From Streptomyces viridochromogenes DSM 40736 (GTDB lineage Bacteria; Actinomycetota; Actinomycetes; Streptomycetales; Streptomycetaceae), in NCBI RefSeq assembly GCF_000158955.1, contig NZ_GG657757.1, positions 8,589,263-8,653,262 on the forward strand: 64,000 nucleotides of DNA, given 5' to 3'. The position numbers and the translations under genes are program-made. The notes beneath the pieces were generated by a model. The model searched no databases, had not been told where the DNA came from, and worked only from the letters and a program-made list of their open reading frames with translations. This document shows, in pieces, positions 34,408 to 43,284 of this stretch (its first letter is position 1; each line of letters opens with the position of its first letter).

Positions 34408-35106
34408 ATGACGGAGGCACCGGCCCAGGACCGCGGCGCGCGGTCCCGTGACGCGATACTGGACACCGCCACCGACCTGATGTCGCGCCACGGCTACGCC
34501 GCCACGTCCATCTCGATGCTCTCCGCCGCGTGCGGTCTGCCGGTCAGCTCGATCTACTGACACTTCGGCAGCAAGGAGGGGATCTATGTCGCGGTGCTGG
34601 AGCGCGCCAGGACCGCCCTTCTGGCGGCTCTGCCCCCGGCCGAGGTGTCGGGCGGCGACGTCGCGCAGCGTCTGGACATCTTTCTCGTGGAGCTTGGGGA
34701 CGCCTTCCAGCGCCACCCGCGAGGTGTGAAGCTGCTGTTGGGGCTGGGTAAGGTGCGGCAGGACGCCAGTGCGGCGGCCGTGGCCGAGGTGCGTCACTAC
34801 CGCGACGCGCTGGTGGCCTGGGCCCGGGATGCGGTGAGCTCCGTCTTCGCGCTGCGTGACCGCCCCGTGCACGGTGCCGCCGCTCGGCGCGCCTCTGTAG
34901 GGAGCGTTCCATTCAGCCCGATCCGTGTCTACGCACCGACAGAGAAAAGGCCGAAGTGGACCCCTGCCGTACACCGGGAGGGGTCCTCGCCGACTGCGGG
35001 CGGGCCAGCTCCGAATACCACATGCAGGCGTTCCCTGGCGCGGTGCGTACGGGGTCGCGGCCGCTCGGTTTCACCCGGACGCCTTTCACAAGTCCCGGGT
35101 CGTTGA
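34408..35106 (+). pseudogene. TetR regulator interrupted by an in-frame TGA
   Basis: ATG at 34408 opens ARSRDAILDTATDLMSRHGY, AATSISMLSAACGLPVSSIY, then TGA at 34558-34560, then HFGSKEGIYVAVLE in the same frame. The interrupted residue is the near-invariant Trp of the TetR recognition helix (YWHFGSK), so TGG changed to TGA. The downstream frame continues helical to about residue 155 and then runs into Arg/Pro-rich sequence to 35106, so the C-terminus is probably also lost. With a stop after 50 codons no functional repressor is made unless the stop is read through. Confidence 0.75.
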
Positions 35107-35271
35107 CGGGGACGAGGCCGGTAAGGGCTGGGGGAAGTGGCCGGCCGGGCATCCGCGGTGCTGCAGGTGCTGCCCGCCGTCGTCGATGTGCAGGCTGAAT
35201 GTTTCCGGCCCCGGGCGGTCTGCTTCGTCGTACGCGGACAGGATGGTCTCGATCCGCTGCCACGGTGTCAT
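35086..35271 (-). CDS. Small hypothetical protein, 61 aa
   Basis: ATG at 35271 gives MTPWQRIETILSAYDEADRP then GPETFSLHIDDGGQHL. Third positions are GC-rich and the N-terminal part looks like a genuine conserved small protein, but I cannot name it. It overlaps the end of the broken TetR frame by 21 bases on the other strand. It could be a remnant. Confidence 0.35.
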   Translation of the reverse strand: MTPWQRIETILSAYDEADRPGPETFSLHIDDGGQHLQHRGCPAGHFPQPLPASSPSTTRDL

Positions 35272-35424
35272 CACCCGCCAGCACATCCGGTTCCAGAGGC
35301 TGCGCATCTGAGCCAATCCGCCCCAACCATCGGCACAGCGAGGTCAGTTGAGATGCATACTGGGCGCCGTCAGTTCGCTTCGACCCGGCCTGACACCACA
35401 CGGGGGCGGATTCGGAGGATCGCG

Positions 35425-36369
35425 ATGAAGGTGCGGCTGCTCTGGGGTGCCGCCGCGGGAGCCGTCGCTGCCATCGCGGCGCGGGCGGCGGTTAGTTGGA
35501 TCGAACGCCAGCCCGACCCCGTCCCCTACGAACGGCTCCGCCGCGAACCCGAGGGCCAGGAAGCGTTCCTCCCCCGCCCCGACGGGACGGTGCTGCGCAC
35601 CATCGTCGCGGGTGAAGGCCCAACGGTGGTACTGGCCCACGGATACGGTGCCTCGCTCCTGGAGTGGAATCTGGTGCAGGCCACCCTGGTGGTCGGCGGT
35701 CACCGTGTCATCGTCTTCGATCAGCGCGGCCACGGAGGGTCGACGCTGGGTGCGGACGGCATCGGCTCCGGCCCCATGGCGCAGGACTACGTGGCGGTCC
35801 TGGAGCACTTCGACGTACGCGACGCAGTGCTCGTCGGGCATTCCATGGGAGGGTTCCTCGCGCTTCGTGCCGTGCTCGACCATCCCCCCGTCGCCCGGAG
35901 GCTGCGCGGCCTGGTGCTGTTCGCGACCTGGGCGGGCCGCATCTACGACGGAGCACCGCACAACCGGCTGCAGATCCCGCTGCTGGAGATGGGCATCCTC
36001 CAGCGGCTGGCCCGCACCCGCACGGGCGGAATCCTCTTCGGAGCCGCCCAGTGCGGCAAACGCCCCTCTCCCGCGATGATCGAGGTGTTCCTCGAGGTCT
36101 TCTTGCAGCAGGCCCATGCCTCGCTCGTACCGATCGTGCGGGCGTTCGCCCGCGAAGACCGCTATCCACGCCTGGCCGAGATCGCGGTCCCCACCGTCGT
36201 CATGGTCGGCTCGGCCGATCGCAGCACACCGCCCAGCCACGCCCGCCGCCTTGCCGCCGGCATACCGGGCGCACGACTGATCACCGTGCCGGACGCCGGA
36301 CACATGTTGAACTGGGAGGACCCCCACGCCCTGGTACAGGCCGTCAGCTCCCTGCACGATGGTCGTTGA
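35425..36369 (+). CDS. Alpha/beta hydrolase (epoxide hydrolase/haloperoxidase-like)
   Basis: 314 aa from ATG at 35425, which has GGAGG upstream. A short N-terminal hydrophobic helix (LLWGAAAGAVAAIAARAAV) may anchor or export it. The fold follows: VLAHGYGASLLEW (oxyanion), FDQRGHGGST, the nucleophile GHSMGG near residue 150, Asp in VGSADRSTPP and His in PDAGHMLNWEDP. Substrate unknown. A GMC oxidoreductase follows 177 bases downstream on the same strand and might be cotranscribed. Confidence 0.92.
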   Translation: MKVRLLWGAAAGAVAAIAARAAVSWIERQPDPVPYERLRREPEGQEAFLPRPDGTVLRTIVAGEGPTVVLAHGYGASLLEWNLVQATLVVGGHRVIVFDQRGHGGSTLGADGIGSGPMAQDYVAVLEHFDVRDAVLVGHSMGGFLALRAVLDHPPVARRLRGLVLFATWAGRIYDGAPHNRLQIPLLEMGILQRLARTRTGGILFGAAQCGKRPSPAMIEVFLEVFLQQAHASLVPIVRAFAREDRYPRLAEIAVPTVVMVGSADRSTPPSHARRLAAGIPGARLITVPDAGHMLNWEDPHALVQAVSSLHDGR

Positions 36370-36546
36370 CCCCCCTGACGCGTAGCGGCCTCCGCAACAC
36401 CGTGCGCCGCTGTGACGGGAAGTGCGGGGTCGGTTCTCGGCCGGAGGCGAACCTGCTCGGGCAATTGGCCGGTAGCGCGGTGTGATCCGCCCTCGGATGC
36501 GGCTTAGGTGAAGGGGGCGAGTAGCCGTGTCGGGCGAGGGGGACAG

Positions 36547-38091
36547 GTGTACGACTACATCATCGTGGGTGCCGGATCGGCGGGGTGCGTGCTGGCGCAC
36601 CGGCTCAGCGAGGACGAGACCACGCGCGTTCTGCTCATCGAGGCGGGACCCGTGGACGACGCCCCTGAAATCCGCATCCCGGCAGCGTTCAGCAAGCTCT
36701 ACCAGACCAAGTACGACTGGAGTTACCTCACCGAGTGCGAACCGGGACTGGACGGCCGCCGTCGCTATCTGCCCCGCGGCCGGATGCTCGGCGGCTGCTC
36801 GTCCATGAACGCGATGATCTACATACGTGGCAATCGCCGTGACTACGACGCCTGGGCGGCCGGCGGCGCCGACGGGTGGAGCTGGCAGGATGTCCTGCCC
36901 TACTTCCTTCGCGCCGAAGACTTCGGGGGCGCCCCGTCGCCCTGGCACTCCACCGGCGGGCCTCTCACGGTCAGCGAGGGCCGTTCCCGGCATCCGTTGG
37001 CGGACGCCTATGTCACGGCAGCACAGGAGGCGGGCTACCACTACACGAGCGACTTCAACGGCCCAGAGCAGGACGGCGTCGGCTACTACCACCTCACCCA
37101 GCGAGGCGGGCTGCGTTGCAGCACGGCCGACGCCTATCTGCGGCCGGCCTTGTCCCGGCCCAATCTCGAGGTGCTGACCGGCGTCCCGTGCACCCGCGTA
37201 CTCCTGGACGGCGACCGTGCGACCGGTGTCGAGGTGGAACGGGACGGCGAACTGCTGTGCCTACGTGCCGAACGGGAGGTCGTGCTGTCGGCCGGCGCCT
37301 ACAACTCCCCGCAGCTGCTCATGCTCTCCGGCATCGGCCCGGGCAGCGAACTCGCTTCCTACGGCATCACGCCCCGCGTCGACCTCCCGGTGGGGGAAAA
37401 CCTGCAGGACCATCCGCATGTCGGTCTGTGCTATCTCACCGAGACCGAGTCGTTGTTCACCGCCGAGACGCCGGAGAACGTCCGCCTGCTGGAGACCGAG
37501 GGCCGCGGTCCCCTCACCTCGAACGTCGGCGAGGCCGGCGGATTTCACCGCACCCGTGAGGGATTGGACGCTCCCGACATCCAGGTGCACGCCACCCCGG
37601 TGATGTTCCACGAGGAGGGCATCAGCCCCGTGGCCGACCACGCTTTCATGTTCGGCGCGGTCGTCCTCGCCCCCACGAGCCGGGGCAAGGTCTCCCTGCG
37701 GTCGGCCCTGCCCAGCGCCAAACCGCGCGTTTTGCACAACTACCTGGCCACCGAGGAGGATCGCGCCACGATGATCCGGGCACTGCGGATGTTGCTCGAC
37801 ATCGCCGCTCAGCCCAGCCTGGCCAAGCACCGGCGTGCCGACTTCCGCGTGCCGCGCTCCACGGACGACGCCGGCCTGCTCGACTTCGCCCGGCGCGAGT
37901 TGCAGACTCTTTACCACCCGACGAGCAGTTGCTCCATCGGCCCCGTCGTGGACTCCCGGCTCAGGGTGCACGGCGTGAGCGGCCTGCGGGTGGTGGACGC
38001 CTCGGTGATGCCCACCGTGGTGCGGGGCAACACCAACGCCCCGACGATCATGATCGCGGAGAAGGGCGCAGACATGATCCGCGGTCTTTGA
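36547..38091 (+). CDS. GMC family FAD-dependent oxidoreductase (choline dehydrogenase-like)
   Basis: 514 aa from GTG at 36547, preceded by GAGGGGGACAG. FAD-binding motif VGAGSAGCVLAHRL at the N-terminus, GMC signature 1 GRMLGGCSSMNAMIYIRG near 80, signature 2 GAYNSPQLLMLSGIGP near 255, active-site His in YHPTSSCSIG near 460, and the C-terminal NTNAPTIMIAEKGADMIRG. The family oxidises alcohols (choline, glucose, aromatic or long-chain alcohols) to aldehydes. The motifs fit the BetA/alcohol dehydrogenase branch but the substrate is undetermined. Confidence 0.93.
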   Translation: MYDYIIVGAGSAGCVLAHRLSEDETTRVLLIEAGPVDDAPEIRIPAAFSKLYQTKYDWSYLTECEPGLDGRRRYLPRGRMLGGCSSMNAMIYIRGNRRDYDAWAAGGADGWSWQDVLPYFLRAEDFGGAPSPWHSTGGPLTVSEGRSRHPLADAYVTAAQEAGYHYTSDFNGPEQDGVGYYHLTQRGGLRCSTADAYLRPALSRPNLEVLTGVPCTRVLLDGDRATGVEVERDGELLCLRAEREVVLSAGAYNSPQLLMLSGIGPGSELASYGITPRVDLPVGENLQDHPHVGLCYLTETESLFTAETPENVRLLETEGRGPLTSNVGEAGGFHRTREGLDAPDIQVHATPVMFHEEGISPVADHAFMFGAVVLAPTSRGKVSLRSALPSAKPRVLHNYLATEEDRATMIRALRMLLDIAAQPSLAKHRRADFRVPRSTDDAGLLDFARRELQTLYHPTSSCSIGPVVDSRLRVHGVSGLRVVDASVMPTVVRGNTNAPTIMIAEKGADMIRGL

Positions 38092-38515
38092 TCTCCAAAC
38101 AAGGCAGGAGCAGGACACCGTTGGGCCCGCCCGACCGCCCGGACAAGGCGCGTCAAACGGTCGGTGCGGCAGGGATGCCGTGCGCGAGCGGTCACCATCT
38201 GCGGTCATGGCCGACGACTTCCTCTCTTTCGTCAAGCCGGCCCAGGTCCTGGCGGCTCAGACGCCTCGAAGCCGAGAGATGCGGCTATCGCCCGCCAATG
38301 GATTGAGTCAACGCCACGCCGAGTGCGTATCGCTTGACAAGGAAACCGTAGACACACGTCTGCGGTCCGGCTCCGACAGACGATATCGACCCGATCTCCC
38401 GCGTTGACCGGCCAGTTCAGCAGATCACTGGAGTGGTCGGCACGCATTCCACGGAGCGCTACGCGGGCCGTGGTGGCGCCCCGCCCCGGACTTGGTTGGT
38501 CGAGGAGGACTAGCG
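38092..38515. other. Intergenic region
   Basis: About 420 bases. A TTGACA at 38334-38339 might be a -35 box for the following gene; no good -10 is seen at 17-18 bases. GAGGAGG just before 38516 is its ribosome-binding site. No gene is supported. Confidence 0.35.
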
Positions 38516-39634
38516 ATGGGATTCGACGAGGCCGAACCGCCACCGGCCCTCAACCGGGGGCGCGAGCCCGCGCAAGAGATCCAAGATTCATTTCAGGCAG
38601 TTCTGAACGCCCTGGATGCCGCTCGCGCCGATCTCTACGCGATGGAGGAGCACCAAGGGTCCGGAAGCCCGTTACCGTCCTCTGACCGGCCCAGCGCAAC
38701 AGCCGGGTACGGCAGCCCCACCCACCCCGTCCCGTCCCCGCCACCACCGCAGCCGGGGACGCAGGGCCTCAGATCCCGGCCCGAGCTGGTTCCGGTCCGT
38801 CCGGAAGGCCTCCCACCGTCTGCCGACCCGCCTCAACCCGCTTGGGACCGGCCGGCCGCCGGGAACGCCGCCGTCGAGCCGCTGTGGTCACGCGGGGTGC
38901 GGCAGGAGGCCGACGCGCCACGGGAGGCGGGACAGCCGCCCACTGCGCGCGGCGGGGGCCCGGCGCAGGCCGAACCGCCGGCAGCTTTCCCGCCGCCCCC
39001 AGCCGCTCTGCAGGATCGTGCGCGCCGATGGACCGACTCCACTGAGGACTCCCCCTACCCATCGCGGGCCGCGCAGCCGAACCGCTTCGTTGCCCCGCCC
39101 TCCCAGACGCCGCTGCGCCCAGAACCGGCCCGCCCCCCTGAGCCCAGGGGAATCCAACGACATCGCCGTCTCACCGACCGGCGACACAGCCGGCTCGCCG
39201 GAGTCTTCGGCCTGGGCGCCGTGAGCGGATTGGTCCTTGCCTCTTCGCTGCTCAGCAACGGCGACTCCGCACCGGCGACGCCGCCTGCGTCCTTGGAGCA
39301 GCCGGACCGGCCATGGCCTGAGAATCCGGCACCTGCAGCCCCGTCCCCACCGACCGGGCAACCGAACCGGCCGAATCCCGGCAACGCCTCGCTTCCCGAG
39401 ATCCCGGGCACCGGGCTGCTGCGCCCAGGCGACACTGGACACGGTGTTTACGAGTTGCAGGTACGTCTGCTCCAGATCCCTCACATCTATGACGGAGGCG
39501 CCATCAACGGCCGTTACGACACGGAGGTCCGGCAGGCAGTGGCCCGATTTCAGAATGCATATGGCATCCATGGAGACGAGACCGGCATCTACGGGGACAA
39601 CACTCGACACGCCCTCATGCTGCGGACGAAATAG
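38516..39634 (+). CDS. Membrane protein with C-terminal peptidoglycan-binding domain
   Basis: 372 aa. Residues 1-55 form an acidic helical region (FQAVLNALDAARADLYAMEE), then a very Pro-rich linker to about residue 225. One transmembrane helix follows (GVFGLGAVSGLVLASSLL) and a second Pro-rich stalk outside. The C-terminal domain (about 305-372) is a PG_binding_1 module: LLRPGDTGHGVYELQVRLLQ, INGRYDTEVRQAVARFQNAY. It is a type II single-pass protein that touches the cell wall. The N-terminal arrangement resembles proteins that follow ECF sigma or septum genes, but no such neighbour is here. Confidence 0.88.
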   Translation: MGFDEAEPPPALNRGREPAQEIQDSFQAVLNALDAARADLYAMEEHQGSGSPLPSSDRPSATAGYGSPTHPVPSPPPPQPGTQGLRSRPELVPVRPEGLPPSADPPQPAWDRPAAGNAAVEPLWSRGVRQEADAPREAGQPPTARGGGPAQAEPPAAFPPPPAALQDRARRWTDSTEDSPYPSRAAQPNRFVAPPSQTPLRPEPARPPEPRGIQRHRRLTDRRHSRLAGVFGLGAVSGLVLASSLLSNGDSAPATPPASLEQPDRPWPENPAPAAPSPPTGQPNRPNPGNASLPEIPGTGLLRPGDTGHGVYELQVRLLQIPHIYDGGAINGRYDTEVRQAVARFQNAYGIHGDETGIYGDNTRHALMLRTK

Positions 39635-39694
39635 CCACCACAACCACATGCCAGACGCTGCGACGATTGCACGGGCTGCTGGAAGTCACCTCAT

Positions 39695-39781
39695 GGAGCG
39701 GTTCCGCATCGGTGCGGAGACCACGGCCTGTGCTGCACGGCGACCCATCCGACGGAATACCCCCGCGTCGGCGGGGAGGAC
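39695..39781. CRISPR. Two-repeat CRISPR mini-array
   Basis: A near-perfect copy of the main-array repeat lies at 39753-39781 (core CCCCGCGTCGGCGGGG). A decayed copy lies at 39695-39721 (GGAGCGGTTCCGCATCGGTG then CGGAGAC). The interval between them, 39722-39752, is 31 bases, the spacer size used in the main array. Orientation is the same as the main array 4.5 kb away. No cas gene adjoins it. Confidence 0.7.
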
Positions 39782-39840
39782 GCGAGGAACTTGGTCCCCA
39801 GCCCGGTGCGGAACGGAAAAAGCCATATACGAGGTTCGGA

Positions 39841-40056
39841 ATGAGAACGACCTCTGAGGCTCCCGGCCTCATCAAGGTGCGCTCCCGGGTATCTGGCTGG
39901 ACCACCCGCACGCCGGCCGCCAAGCCGGTCAAGAAGACCCCGCCTGCGGCACGGCTCGCCGCCCTGTTCCTGGCCGCCCACGCCTCCTCCAAGCTCCACG
40001 GCACACTGCCCGACGATCTCCCGGAGCCTGCCGCGCTGCCCTGCCTGACGTGCTGA
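39841..40056 (+). CDS. Small basic hypothetical protein, 71 aa
   Basis: ATG at 39841, 59 bases after the mini-array. Sequence MRTTSEAPGLIKVRSRVSGW, then TPAAKPVKKTPPAARLAALF. Basic N-terminal half, one amphipathic helix, and a CLTC end. High third-position GC supports coding. Family unknown. A connection with the CRISPR repeat is only positional. Confidence 0.35.
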   Translation: MRTTSEAPGLIKVRSRVSGWTTRTPAAKPVKKTPPAARLAALFLAAHASSKLHGTLPDDLPEPAALPCLTC

Positions 40057-40119
40057 GCAAGAACTTCCTCGCTTGGATCTTGGTGGTCAGTCCGCCTCGC
40101 GGGCCGCGGGACCGTCCGA

Positions 40120-40308
40120 GTGAATGGTCGGCCGGCGGAGGCTCTGGCCCACGCCGTCGCCGGCCTGCTCGCCGACCCCGCGGCCCGCGAGGCCTGCGGA
40201 GCGGCCGGTCGTCGCAGAGTGCTGAGCCGGTTCAGCTGGAGCCAGGCCGCCGCGGCCACCTACTGCGAGGTCCTCGACGCCGAGCCCGCCGCTACGGGCG
40301 CCGGCTGA
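40120..40308 (+). pseudogene. Glycosyltransferase C-terminal fragment
   Basis: The frame reads GRPAEALAHAVAGLLADPAA, REACGAAGRRRVLSRFSWSQ, AAAATYCEVLDA. This is the closing segment of GT4-type glycosyltransferases (LA.A...LL.DP..R...G.AGR.RV...FSW...A). Everything upstream, including the nucleotide-sugar site, is missing. Confidence 0.55.
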
Positions 40309-40319
40309 GATGACCGAAG

Positions 40320-40579
40320 GGGGTGCGGGCCGTCACCGTCGGCCCGGGTGACGGCCCGCCCGAACAGCATGAGCGAACATCCCGCACACCCCGCGCTCGA
40401 TGACGCGCGCCTGCACTGCCAGTCTCGGGAAGAGGCACTCGACCGGTTCTGCCGGCACGGCCTGGACGGGATCGCGACTGGGGTGGCCGGCTCGCCGACG
40501 TCCTCAGCGGCGGCGGCCGGCTGCTGGGTCACCTGACCGGACTGGGCGCCGGGACGGTCCACGCCGCCCCGGCCGCCGC
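40320..40579 (+). other. Coding-like fragment in a gene-poor gap
   Basis: An ATG at 40369 opens about 50 codons with good third-position GC (ARLHCQSREEALDRFCRHGL, DGIATGVAG) before the frame breaks. It looks like the start of a small protein that has been cut by a deletion. No family assigned. Confidence 0.25.
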
Positions 40580-41688
40580 TCAGGCGGCCGTGCTCAGGAC
40601 GGGCTGCCCCGCCACGTCGCCCTCCTCCGTGCGGAGCATCACCGGCGTCGTGGCCCGGCGCTGCCGGAGCAGGCAGCCCGCACCGATCGCGCCGGCGATG
40701 AGCAGGCCGCCGGTGACGAGGGCGCCGCGGGCTCCGTGCCAGCTCCATGAGGAGACCGAGGACGGGCGGGCCGCCCAGGCTCCACACCGTGCCGATGCTG
40801 CCCCACACGCCCAGCACTCGTCCCCGCAGATGCGCGGGCGGGTCGGTCTGCAGGACGGCCGTACCGGCGGTGTCGGAGACGGACTCCACCACGGCCATCG
40901 GCAGCACGAGCACGATCAGCACCGCAACGGACGGTGACAGCCCCGCCACCACCTGGAGCAGTGCCCCGGCCGCCGCGAGCCCCCCACGAGCCGCACGGAC
41001 GGCCGCCGCAGCCGGGCGGCGAGGACGGCGCCGAGGATGCCGCCGACGGCGAGCACGGTCGAGACCGTGCCGAACGAGCCGGCCCCGCCCGCGAGCGGCC
41101 CGGTGACGAACACGGCCAGGGTGAGCTGGTAGCTGCGGCCGAACACCGCGCTGATCCCGGTCACACCGGCCAGCGCCATCAGGCGCGGCCGCCGCGCGAA
41201 GAACCGGAGCCCCTCACGCACGGTCATGTCGGCGCCCCTCTGCTTCCGGTCCACGGCGACCTGCCGCACCGCTCCGGCCGCCGGGCGCAGGAACGGAATC
41301 ACCGAGGCCACGAACAGGAACGACACCCCGTTCGCGAAGTACGCCACGGACGTGCCGAGGAACCCGACCGCCACACCGGCGAGAGCCGCTCCCACGAGCC
41401 GCCCCGCCTGGTGCACCAGCGCCCCGACCCCGATGGCCGAGGGCACGTCCTCCGCCGGGACGAGATCGTTGCCCAGCAGCGCGCACGCGGGGTTGTCGAC
41501 GGTCGCGACGACGCCGGTGACGGCGGCCAGCACCATCAGGGAGGTCATGTCGAGCCGGTCCAGCGCCACGAGGACGGCCGTCGTGAACGCGATCGCGCCG
41601 AGCAGCGCCTGGCTCACGGCCGCCGTCAGCTTGCGGGGCCACCGGTCGACGGCCGCGCCGCATAGTTTGGCGAGCCCGTCGTGACCAG
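40580..41688 (-). pseudogene. MFS transporter, truncated and twice frameshifted
   Basis: The frame begins abruptly at GAAVDRWPRKLTAA, the loop after the second or third helix of an EntS-like MFS exporter. It continues through VVATVDNPACALLGNDLVPA and FANGVSFLFVASVIPFLRP. A slip near 40990 moves to PSVAVLIVLVLPMAVVESVS and LRGRVLGVWGSIGTVWSLGG. A second slip near 40745 moves to HGARGALVTGGLLIAGAIGA and the stop at 40580. About 60 N-terminal residues are gone. It cannot encode a full transporter. Confidence 0.7.
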
Positions 41689-41806
41689 CTGTGTCGTTAT
41701 CGGCGATGGCGACGAACCGGTTGGCGACGCCAGCGACGATGAAGGCGTTCACTGTCTTCACCAGAGCACCGACGTTTCGTTCTCCCGGGGCAAGACGGAA
41801 GTTCAT
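41680..41806 (-). pseudogene. Fragment of an unidentified gene fused to the MFS relic
   Basis: Directly upstream of the MFS relic and in the same frame, the sequence reads MNFRLAPGERNVGALVKTVN, AFIVAGVANRFVAIADNDTA. The DNDTA block resembles a Toprim-like D-x-D strand in some hypothetical Streptomyces proteins, but only about 45 codons remain. The junction at about 41680 marks a recombination or deletion endpoint. Confidence 0.4.
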
Positions 41807-42080
41807 GAAATTGACGAAACAGATCAGATGCGGGTCGCCGCGCGGATCGCGCCTCCGGCCTGACCTGATCCCGCCACACCACGGCCCCCTGGGGGAGAGA
41901 AGTCGCCCCGGGGGTCCGGCAGATGGAGTCGTGCTGCTCAACGACAGCGCGCGTCTAGACCGTGTCTGGCTGAGAAGATGTACCCGACCACGCGCATAAG
42001 AGACGGCATGCTCATGCCCATGGCAGGGTTGGCAGCGCTTTAGCCAAGGCACATCACCCCATGACCAAGGGAGAGTGCAC

Positions 42081-42488
42081 GTGAGCAAGTCCGTTGTCCG
42101 TAAGCGGGGAAAGCTGAAGCTGGCCCTGGTGGTTTCGTCCGCAGCGCTCGCTGTCCCCGGGGTGACTGCCGCAGGAGCGGTGGCGCAACCATCGGAGTAC
42201 ACCACGGCCTCGGCGGGTGCCTACTCGCCGCCAGCGAATGCCATCTGCTGGAACGGCGGCCGGCTGGTCTTCTACACCTGTGACCCTCGCCGAGCGTTGC
42301 CAAGCTGTGGGCCGAGCAGGGACGGCCTCTACGAGACAGATGCCATCGGTGACCGTTGGCTGTGCGGACGCCACAGGGACAGAAACGGCAAGTGGGGCTG
42401 GGGTTGGAAGAAGACTCAAGGGTGCCTCACGGCCGCGGTCAACAACAAGCGATCCGCAGTCGCGCCGCGTCAGCCTGCTGACTGCTGA
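42081..42488 (+). CDS. Small secreted protein
   Basis: 135 aa from GTG at 42081 with GGGAGAG upstream. Signal peptide: basic start (KSVVRKRGKLK), hydrophobic core LALVVSSAALAVPGVTAAGA and an AVA-QP cleavage site near residue 40. The mature part has six Cys (ICWNGG, YTCDPR, PSCGPS, LCGRH, GCLTA, ADC), suggesting three disulfides, and a Trp/Gly-rich KWGWGWKK. Not recognised; perhaps an extracellular inhibitor or wall-binding protein. A strong hairpin terminator follows. Confidence 0.7.
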   Translation: MSKSVVRKRGKLKLALVVSSAALAVPGVTAAGAVAQPSEYTTASAGAYSPPANAICWNGGRLVFYTCDPRRALPSCGPSRDGLYETDAIGDRWLCGRHRDRNGKWGWGWKKTQGCLTAAVNNKRSAVAPRQPADC

Positions 42489-42499
42489 CCTCGCGTCTG

Positions 42500-42533
42500 G
42501 CGAGTGGTACTGCAGACTGGCAGTACCACTCGC
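42500..42533 (+). terminator. Intrinsic hairpin terminator
   Basis: Perfect 14-bp stem GCGAGTGGTACTGC with GCAGTACCACTCGC around a 6-base loop, 12 bases after the secreted-protein stop. It separates that gene from the Clp-N gene. Confidence 0.8.
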
Positions 42534-42555
42534 TGTCCCCTGCTTGAGGAGCGTT

Positions 42556-42828
42556 ATGAACGAAGAGATTCCTCACTTCACACCCCGCATGCAGGAGGTG
42601 TTGAGGGACGCCGAAGCGTTGGCGCGATCGCTGGGGCATGAGCATGTGGGTACCGAGCATGTGTTTCTCGCGATTGCGCGGGACGCGGAGGCTGTTCCCA
42701 CGCAGGTTCTCGCGGAATTCGTGCCTCCGCACCGGGTAGTCCAGGCTCTGACGACGCAAATGCAGGCCCCCGAGTATCTCGGGGAGACCCAACCGACTGT
42801 TGACAGTGAGCCCCCGGGCTCCGTCTAG
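42556..42828 (+). CDS. Stand-alone Clp N-terminal domain protein
   Basis: 90 aa from ATG at 42556 with TTGAGGAG upstream. It consists of a single Clp repeat half: FTPRMQEVLRDAEALARSLG then HEHVGTEHVFLAIARDAEAV. This is the ClpC/ClpS-binding type fold without the AAA+ ATPase. Such short proteins occur in Streptomyces and may bind substrates or adaptors; it may also be a truncated ClpC-like gene. The C-terminal tail is disordered. Confidence 0.8.
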   Translation: MNEEIPHFTPRMQEVLRDAEALARSLGHEHVGTEHVFLAIARDAEAVPTQVLAEFVPPHRVVQALTTQMQAPEYLGETQPTVDSEPPGSV

Positions 42829-42845
42829 AGCGGGCGACGGCGAAG

Positions 42846-43253
42846 GTGCGCCCGACACGTGACACGGCCTGCCTGTCCGCCTGCGAGGCGCTGGTGTTGT
42901 CGCGGTCGCGGTGGGCCTTCGCCCGGACCCGCGACCGCGAGAACCTGGTCGATGAGCAGCGGGACCGGTCGAAGTGGGGGAGTGGGCACGCGCGTGTAGC
43001 GGCTCTCCGATACCGGCGGCCCGTGTGCCCCAAACACCGACTCCCGCGCCCAGGACGAACTGGCGGCCGGTGCCGAACGCGACCGTGCCGGCAACTGGCG
43101 AGCGACACCTCCAGGAGTAAGCACAGCGTCGGTGATTTCAGGCGCCGCATGGTCAATGCCGGGCAGAACACCGATGCGGGCATGGCCCTCAAGGGCTTCT
43201 ACACCTACAGCCGCGTCCTGGAAGAGGACCGGTTCCTGGCATGGATCAGGTAG
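42846..43253 (+). CDS. Uncertain frame, 135 aa
   Basis: The last 50 codons (DFRRRMVNAGQNTDAGMALK, GFYTYSRVLEEDRFLAWI) have good codon bias and look protein-like. The first 85 are Arg/Cys-rich without bias, and overlapping minus-strand frames are equally open. Probably the tail of a decayed gene. No family recognised. Confidence 0.25.
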   Translation: MRPTRDTACLSACEALVLSRSRWAFARTRDRENLVDEQRDRSKWGSGHARVAALRYRRPVCPKHRLPRPGRTGGRCRTRPCRQLASDTSRSKHSVGDFRRRMVNAGQNTDAGMALKGFYTYSRVLEEDRFLAWIR

Positions 43254-43284
43254 CCCCAGCCAGATGCGACCAGACGAGGCCACC

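Noticed and set aside
34132..34411. 84-88 codon plus-strand frames
   Set aside because: No codon bias, no ribosome-binding site and low-complexity products.
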